Part shown: one piece after another, positions 59,474-64,000 of the stretch
Numbering within the stretch: the first letter of the stretch is position 1
Layout: each line of letters opens with the position of its first letter
Assembly: GCA_024508855.1 (NCBI GenBank)
Contig: JANINJ010000107.1
Coordinates: forward strand, 124,001-188,000
Length of the DNA stretch: 64,000 nucleotides
Source: Xanthobacteraceae bacterium
GTDB taxonomy: Bacteria > Pseudomonadota > Alphaproteobacteria > Rhizobiales > Xanthobacteraceae
Direction: 5' to 3'
Notes under the pieces: model-generated
What the model was told of the DNA's origin: nothing
What the model saw: only the letters and a program-made list of their open reading frames with translations
The model's database searches: none
Position numbers and translations under genes: made by a program

Positions 59474-59827
59474 ATGCGCAAATCGTTCGTTGTTCTCGCC
59501 GCGCTTGCCGGTGCGATGACTGCACCGCTCGCTGCGAACGCGCAGAGCACCATCGTGGTCGAAGACAGCGCCACCGTCGGCGGTCCTTCGATGATGATTC
59601 CATCAGACCAGTTGCCGCGCTTCCGACAGTACGTGGTCCAGGAAAGCGTGCCGTCCTATGCGGTGGATGAGCCGATCGCCGTCGGTACCGTACTGCCGGA
59701 CGTTGGCGTGACCTATTACGACGTGCCGCAGCAATATGGCGCAACGCCCTATCGCTACACGGTGGTGAACGACCGCACCGTGCTGGTGAACCCGCGCACG
59801 CGCCGCATCATGCAGGTGGTAGAATAA
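59474..59827 (+). CDS. DUF1236-like secreted protein
   Basis: A 117-residue exported protein with signal peptide MRKSFVVLAALAGAMTAPLA, then ANAQSTIVVEDSATVGGPSM. It has the DUF1236 motif RFRQYVVQESVPSYAVDEPI, followed by VGTVLPDVGVTYYDVPQQYG and YTVVNDRTVLVNPRTRRIMQ, typical of Bradyrhizobium periplasmic proteins. AGGAGAATACC precedes ATG 59474. Role unknown. A strong hairpin terminator follows. Confidence 0.85.
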   Translation: MRKSFVVLAALAGAMTAPLAANAQSTIVVEDSATVGGPSMMIPSDQLPRFRQYVVQESVPSYAVDEPIAVGTVLPDVGVTYYDVPQQYGATPYRYTVVNDRTVLVNPRTRRIMQVVE

Positions 59828-59842
59828 ATTTCGTTGAAACAG

Positions 59843-59875
59843 AAGGAGCCTCGCCTCGCTCGGGCGGGGCTTCTT
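59843..59875 (+). terminator. Rho-independent terminator after the DUF1236 gene
   Basis: A 13-bp stem AAGGAGCCTCGCC / GGCGGGGCTTCTT with two G-U pairs and a 7-base loop TCGCTCG, ending in CTTCTTT. It sits 15 bp after the stop. Confidence 0.88.
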
Positions 59876-59880
59876 TGCAA

Positions 59881-60984
59881 CTATGCTCCGCGGAGCATCG
59901 ACAGCAACGTGCTTGTCGTCTTGTAGCTCTGCGCGGCGGTATCGCGGAACGCCGGCGTCCAGTTGGTTGCCTGACGTTCCTCGTCGCTCATGCTTGAATA
60001 GGTATTGAGGATGCCGAGACTCACTTGGCTCGGGTCACCGCTTTTCTGGCCCTGCTGAAGTGCGTTGAGGATGCTCATCCGCGTCCGCGTGTTCAGCTCG
60101 GTCTTCGCGGCGTAGATTTCCTGATTGGAAAACATCTCGCCTTGGTTCAGCACGATCGCCGAGAGCGAGCGATTGTCGAACGAGGACAGGTCCGCAAGCT
60201 GGCCGGTCTTGCGGCCGGGATCGAACACCAATTCCTTGCCGGCGCGTGTCGCCGCATCCTGCTGCGCGTCAAGCGCGGCGCGGACCCCCTTCGCGATGTC
60301 GCCGAATGTCACCGGCGCAGTGGTGTCGCCGGCCGCCGGTTGCGTCAGATAAGCCGCGACCGGATCGCCTGCGATGCCCGAAGGGATTTTGCCCGGAGAC
60401 TGCTCGGTCGCCTGATAGCCCTTTTGCACGGCGGCGCGTTGCGCGGCCCATGTGGTCGTTGCCTTCTCTTCGGGGCTCGCGCCGTCGAGATAATCCAGCG
60501 CGGCCTTGTAGGCGACGGCATAATTCCCGATCAGCTTGGAGGTCGAAGCGGCGGGCGCGAGCGCAGCATTGAAGCGGTTATTCAGTTCGCCGCTGGCGAC
60601 AGCCTGCTCGTCCGGCGTGAACTTGCCGCCGTTGTTGGTGGCGATCGCGAACAGCGAGCGCCGATCCATCGACGACAGATCGATCGTCGCGTTGCCGTCG
60701 GCATCCAGTGGCGAGGTGACATTGGCCGTGGCGTACATTCCGTCGAGCGCAGCACGCGCATCCGCCGTGACGGTAGTGAAATCCTTGGTCGTCGCAGAGT
60801 TCGCAAGCTGCGCACGCGCCGCATCCGACAATGTCAGGTTGGTCGCGGCATTGGGATCGAACGGATTGGTGGAATCAGCAGCATCGAGCGTGCTCGCGAG
60901 CGACGGCTGCGTCGCCGCTGCACGAGCGTAAACCGACCCCATTTGCGCATAGGGATTGGGCAGGCCGGACGTAATAGAGGTCAT
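59881..60984 (-). CDS. Unknown protein with an internal duplication
   Basis: A 367-residue protein without signal peptide or membrane helix. Two similar units occupy about residues 70-193 and 227-357. Anchor pairs are ARAALDG/VRAALDA, DLSSMDRRSLFAIATNNGG versus DLSSFDNRSLSAIVLNQGE, SGELNNRFNAAL versus KTELNTRTRMSIL, and SPEEKATTTWAAQRAAVQKG versus SDEERQATNWTPAFRDTAA. The first unit has an EF-hand/dockerin-like loop DADGNATIDLSS (D94, D96, N98, T100, D102); the second does not. The N-terminus has NLTLSDAARAQLANS. Start ATG 60984; an inverted repeat lies upstream at 61040-61067. Function unknown; calcium binding is a guess. Confidence 0.7.
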   Translation of the reverse strand: MTSITSGLPNPYAQMGSVYARAAATQPSLASTLDAADSTNPFDPNAATNLTLSDAARAQLANSATTKDFTTVTADARAALDGMYATANVTSPLDADGNATIDLSSMDRRSLFAIATNNGGKFTPDEQAVASGELNNRFNAALAPAASTSKLIGNYAVAYKAALDYLDGASPEEKATTTWAAQRAAVQKGYQATEQSPGKIPSGIAGDPVAAYLTQPAAGDTTAPVTFGDIAKGVRAALDAQQDAATRAGKELVFDPGRKTGQLADLSSFDNRSLSAIVLNQGEMFSNQEIYAAKTELNTRTRMSILNALQQGQKSGDPSQVSLGILNTYSSMSDEERQATNWTPAFRDTAAQSYKTTSTLLSMLRGA

Positions 60985-61117
60985 CGGCGGGTCTCGCGTG
61001 TGGCCCGACGGCAAATGTTAAGAAGCCGTTACCGCAGCAACCTCGCAAAACATGGTTAACGCGAGGTAAATACGGTGACGGGCGCGCCAAACGGCCGCAT
61101 CCGAGGCGACTACCGGG

Positions 61118-63262
61118 TCAATCCTGAATCTTGGAGAAGTCCGCAACCGCCCGCGTCGCGGCGCGGATTTCATTCAGAAGCTTGAGGCGATTTTCGCGCA
61201 CTTTCGGATCGTCGTCGTTGACCTTCACCTTGTCGAAGAATGCATCGACCGCCGGACGCAGCTTGGCCATCGCGCTCATGGCAAAGGTGAAGTCTTCATT
61301 CGCGACAGCAATACTGGCTTCACTCTTTACCGCTGCAATCATAAAAGCCAGCGCAGCCTCTGTATCGTCCTTATACAGCGAGGCATCCGGCGCGCCATCG
61401 AACGCGCGCTTGTCCTTCTTCTCTTCGATGGCGAGGATGTTCGACGCACGCTTGGTGCCGGCGAGCAAGTTCTTGCCGTCATCGGTATCGAGGAATTTGC
61501 CCAGGGCTTCGACGCGGCGGACAACCATCAACAGATCGTCCTGGCCTCCGAGCGCAAACACGGCATCAACGAGGTCGTGCCGTGCGCCTTGATCACGAAG
61601 CTGGACCTTCAGACGATCAGCGAAGAAAGAAAGGAGATCGAAAGGCAGCTTATTTCGATCCATAATAGGATGAGATGTTCCTACGCTCAATAACTCCTCA
61701 GCCGCAAATGCAAAACGCTGCTGAAGGCCAACACGCTTCTCATTCTCGACCACCAGTCTAATTACCCCCAACGCTGCGCGACGCAGTGCGTAAGGATCTT
61801 TCGACCCCGTCGGCTTCTCGTCAATCGCCCAGAAGCCGACCAGCGTGTCGATCTTGTCAGCCAGCGCCACCGCGATCGCGACCGGATCGCTTGGCACGCG
61901 ATCGTTCGGACCTTGCGGCTTGTAGTGATCCTCGATCGCTTGCGCGACGGAGGCATCTTCGCCCTGCGTTTGCGCGTAGTATTTCCCCATCAGGCCTTGC
62001 ACTTCGGGGAATTCACCGACCACTTCGGTCAACAAATCCGCTTTCGCCAGACGGGCTGCACGCTTCGCCTTCTCGACGAGCTTCTCTTTCTCCGCGCCTT
62101 GCGCGGTTGGCACGACCAATGGCGCGATCTCGGCGGCGAGGCGTTCGATGCGCGCGATGCGCTCGGCCTGCGTGCCGAGCTTTTCGTGAAATACGATCTG
62201 CTCGAACTTCGGCAGCCGGTCTTCCAGTTTCGTCTTCAGATCGGTGTCGTAGAAGAACTTCGCATCGCTCAGGCGCGCGCGGATGACGCGCTCGTTACCG
62301 GCGACAATCGCCTTGCCGCCGTCAGAGGCTTCGATATTGGCGACGAGGATGAAACGGTTGGCGAGCTTGCCCGTCTTGGGATCGTTGACGACAAAGCACT
62401 TCTGGTTGTTGCGGATGGTGGCGCGGATCACCTCGCCGGGTATCGACAGGAAGTCCTCGTCGAACGATCCCATCAGCACTACCGGCCATTCGACCAGCCC
62501 CGACACTTCGTCAAGCAGCACCTGGTCCTCGACCAGTTCGTAGCCTTGCGCGAACGCCAATTCCTTGGCGTCGGCAAGAATGATGTCCTTGCGGCGCTGC
62601 GAATCGAGCACGACCTTGGCGTCGAACAGTTTTGCCTCGTAATCCTCGAAGCGGCGCACGCTGAATTCGGCGGGCGCCATGAAACGATGACCGCGCGTCA
62701 CCTGCCCGGCCTCGATGCCGGCGACATCGAATGCCACGACGTCCGGGTCTTCGGTTTCCATGCCGAAGGTGGCGATGATCGAATGCAGCGGCCGCACCCA
62801 TTGCAGCGCGCCCGGCTTCGCGGAGCGTTCACCCCAGCGCATCGACTTCGGCCACGGGAAGGTGCGGACGATGACCGGCAGGATTTCCGCGATCACGTCG
62901 ATCGCCGGGCGGCCGGTCTTCTCGATCAGCGCGATATAGAAGTCCCCTTTTTTCGGGTCTTTCTGGATCTTCGCCTCGTCGAGCGACTTCAGGCCGGTTG
63001 CTTTCAGGAAGCCCTGCACAGCGGCGTCGGGCGCGCCGACTTTCGGTCCCTTGCGCTCATCTTTCAAATCCGGCTGGCGCGCCGGAATGCCGTGCACGGT
63101 CAGCGCAAGGCGGCGCGGCGTCGCGAACGCCTTCGCACCCTCGTACACTAGTCCTTCGGCGACGAGCTTGTCGGTGACCATCTTGCGCAGATCATCCGCC
63201 GCCTTCGCTTGCATGCGCGCGGGAATTTCCTCGGAGAACAGTTCGAGCAGAAGATCGGGCAT
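61118..63262 (-). CDS. glyS: Glycine--tRNA ligase beta subunit
   Basis: A 714-residue subunit of the tetrameric alpha2beta2 GlyRS. N-terminus is [20 protein letters not shown]. The HD-like and DALR-type anticodon-recognition regions follow ([40 protein letters not shown]). Ends SKIQD. It is encoded on the same strand directly after glyQ, with 3 bp between the glyQ stop and this ATG, so the two form an operon. It provides tRNA binding and editing-like functions. Confidence 0.97.
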   Translation of the reverse strand: MPDLLLELFSEEIPARMQAKAADDLRKMVTDKLVAEGLVYEGAKAFATPRRLALTVHGIPARQPDLKDERKGPKVGAPDAAVQGFLKATGLKSLDEAKIQKDPKKGDFYIALIEKTGRPAIDVIAEILPVIVRTFPWPKSMRWGERSAKPGALQWVRPLHSIIATFGMETEDPDVVAFDVAGIEAGQVTRGHRFMAPAEFSVRRFEDYEAKLFDAKVVLDSQRRKDIILADAKELAFAQGYELVEDQVLLDEVSGLVEWPVVLMGSFDEDFLSIPGEVIRATIRNNQKCFVVNDPKTGKLANRFILVANIEASDGGKAIVAGNERVIRARLSDAKFFYDTDLKTKLEDRLPKFEQIVFHEKLGTQAERIARIERLAAEIAPLVVPTAQGAEKEKLVEKAKRAARLAKADLLTEVVGEFPEVQGLMGKYYAQTQGEDASVAQAIEDHYKPQGPNDRVPSDPVAIAVALADKIDTLVGFWAIDEKPTGSKDPYALRRAALGVIRLVVENEKRVGLQQRFAFAAEELLSVGTSHPIMDRNKLPFDLLSFFADRLKVQLRDQGARHDLVDAVFALGGQDDLLMVVRRVEALGKFLDTDDGKNLLAGTKRASNILAIEEKKDKRAFDGAPDASLYKDDTEAALAFMIAAVKSEASIAVANEDFTFAMSAMAKLRPAVDAFFDKVKVNDDDPKVRENRLKLLNEIRAATRAVADFSKIQD

Positions 63263-63265
63263 CGC

Positions 63266-64000
63266 TTACACTCCGCCCGCTTCGGTATGCACCCAGGCTT
63301 CGCCGCAGGCTTTCGCCAGTTCGCGGACGCGCAGGATGTAGCTCTGGCGCTCGGTGACGGAGATCACGCCGCGCGCGTCGAGCAGATTGAAGACGTGGCT
63401 GGCCTTGATGCACTGGTCATAGGCCGGCAGCGCCATCAGGTGGCGCTCCTTCTTATCGCTATCCCAACCGGCTTCGAGATATTTGCGGCAGGCACCTTCA
63501 GCCATCTTGAACTGCTCGAACAGCATCGCGGTGTCGGAATGCTCGAAATTGTGCCGCGAATATTCCTGCTCGGCCTGCAGGAACACGTCGCCATAGGTCA
63601 CCTTCTCGGCGCCCTCGCGGCCGTTGAAGTTGAGGTCGTAGACGCGGTCGACGCCCTGCACATACATTGCCAGCCGTTCGAGACCGTAGGTGAGTTCGCC
63701 GGCCACCGGCGCGCATTCGACGCCCGCGACCTGCTGGAAGTAAGTGAATTGCGACACTTCCATGCCGTCGCACCAGCACTCCCAGCCCAGTCCCCACGCG
63801 CCGAGCGTCGGGCTTTCCCAGTCGTCCTCGACAAAGCGGATGTCATGCAGCGCGGCGTCGACGCCGATCGCCGCGAGCGATTTCAGATAAAGGTCCTGGA
63901 TGTCCGGCGGCGACGGCTTCAGGATCACCTGAAACTGATAGTAATGCTGCAGCCGGTTCGGATTCTCGCCATAGCGGCCGTCCTTCGGCCGCCGCGACGG
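63266..64000 (-). CDS. glyQ: Glycine--tRNA ligase alpha subunit, C-terminal part
   Basis: Catalytic subunit of the alpha2beta2 GlyRS. Only the final 244 codons are inside the window; the gene is open to the right edge and starts beyond it. Visible motifs are [40 protein letters not shown] and [20 protein letters not shown], which form the class II aminoacyl-tRNA synthetase active site including the motif 2 and 3 region. Codes the ATP and glycine binding half. glyS follows immediately. Confidence 0.96.
   Translation of the reverse strand, partial: PSRRPKDGRYGENPNRLQHYYQFQVILKPSPPDIQDLYLKSLAAIGVDAALHDIRFVEDDWESPTLGAWGLGWECWCDGMEVSQFTYFQQVAGVECAPVAGELTYGLERLAMYVQGVDRVYDLNFNGREGAEKVTYGDVFLQAEQEYSRHNFEHSDTAMLFEQFKMAEGACRKYLEAGWDSDKKERHLMALPAYDQCIKASHVFNLLDARGVISVTERQSYILRVRELAKACGEAWVHTEAGGV

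Overview
The window is a contiguous piece of an alphaproteobacterial chromosome, almost certainly from the Nitrobacteraceae/Bradyrhizobiaceae (Bradyrhizobium, Rhodopseudomonas, Afipia or Tardiphaga-like; the genus cannot be settled by eye). The evidence is the high GC content, family-typical proteins (RibB with a degenerate GTP-cyclohydrolase half, DUF1236, DUF1194, TIGR02301, DUF3096, RT0821-type lipoprotein, PPDK) and several dispersed palindromic repeats of the kind scattered through these genomes. It is mostly core chromosome. I see no phage, integrase, transposase, conjugation, CRISPR or defence module, and no sign of a replication origin.

Layout. 1-3.2 kb: dxs (3' part), tlyA-type rRNA methyltransferase and an Fe-S RNA methyltransferase, as one co-directional set. 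3.2-7 kb: LysR regulator, small secreted proteins, a vWA/DUF1194 protein and a ClpS adaptor. 7-13 kb: two tandem class III cyclases behind aroC, a histidine phosphatase and fabI. 12.5-15 kb: ECF sigma/anti-sigma pair and an alpha/beta hydrolase. 14.9-19.5 kb: DnaJ-like co-chaperone, lipoprotein, pdxH, SDR, a small CxxC protein and CorA. 19.8-23 kb: cell-envelope block with two tandem L,D-transpeptidases and an extensin-like lipoprotein. 23-34 kb: catabolic and redox genes (acyl-CoA ligase, secreted chorismate-mutase-like protein, isochorismatase-fold hydrolase, pirin with divergent LysR, MBL hydrolase, Rrf2 plus flavin reductase, glutaryl-CoA dehydrogenase, RibBX). 34-39 kb: CPA2 antiporter, a large hybrid histidine kinase and tRNA-Pro(CGG). 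39-50 kb: threonylcarbamoyl-AMP synthase, a GlcD-type oxidase, HMCES/YedK, NUDIX, dihydroorotase, and an overlapping ygfZ-tag-HD hydrolase set followed by a tyrosine phosphatase. 49.6-64 kb: DUF2339 membrane protein, AcuI-type reductase, SleB hydrolase, PPDK with a histone-like tail, small proteins, a duplicated-domain unknown protein, and glyS-glyQ (glyQ runs off the end).

How the genes work together. The envelope theme is strong (L,D-transpeptidases, extensin-like peptidase fold, SleB, several secreted small proteins). Nucleic-acid maintenance and translation form a second theme (tlyA, RlmD-like, tsaC/sua5, tag, HMCES, glyQS, tRNA-Pro). The remainder is cofactor, lipid and central metabolism (dxs, pdxH, ribBX, fabI, aroC, pyrC, ppdK, gcdH).

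The most interesting things are regulatory or architectural rather than a single new system: palindromes overlapping start codons (Rrf2/reductase operon, LysR-pirin intergene, 42.63 kb), a Shine-Dalgarno-masking hairpin ahead of a small CxxC protein, a two-fold internally duplicated unknown protein, a lysine/alanine-rich tail on PPDK, and a 149-bp MITE-like element with 28-bp inverted ends. I did not find a convincing undescribed multi-gene system. All family calls are by recognition of motifs, not by database search.
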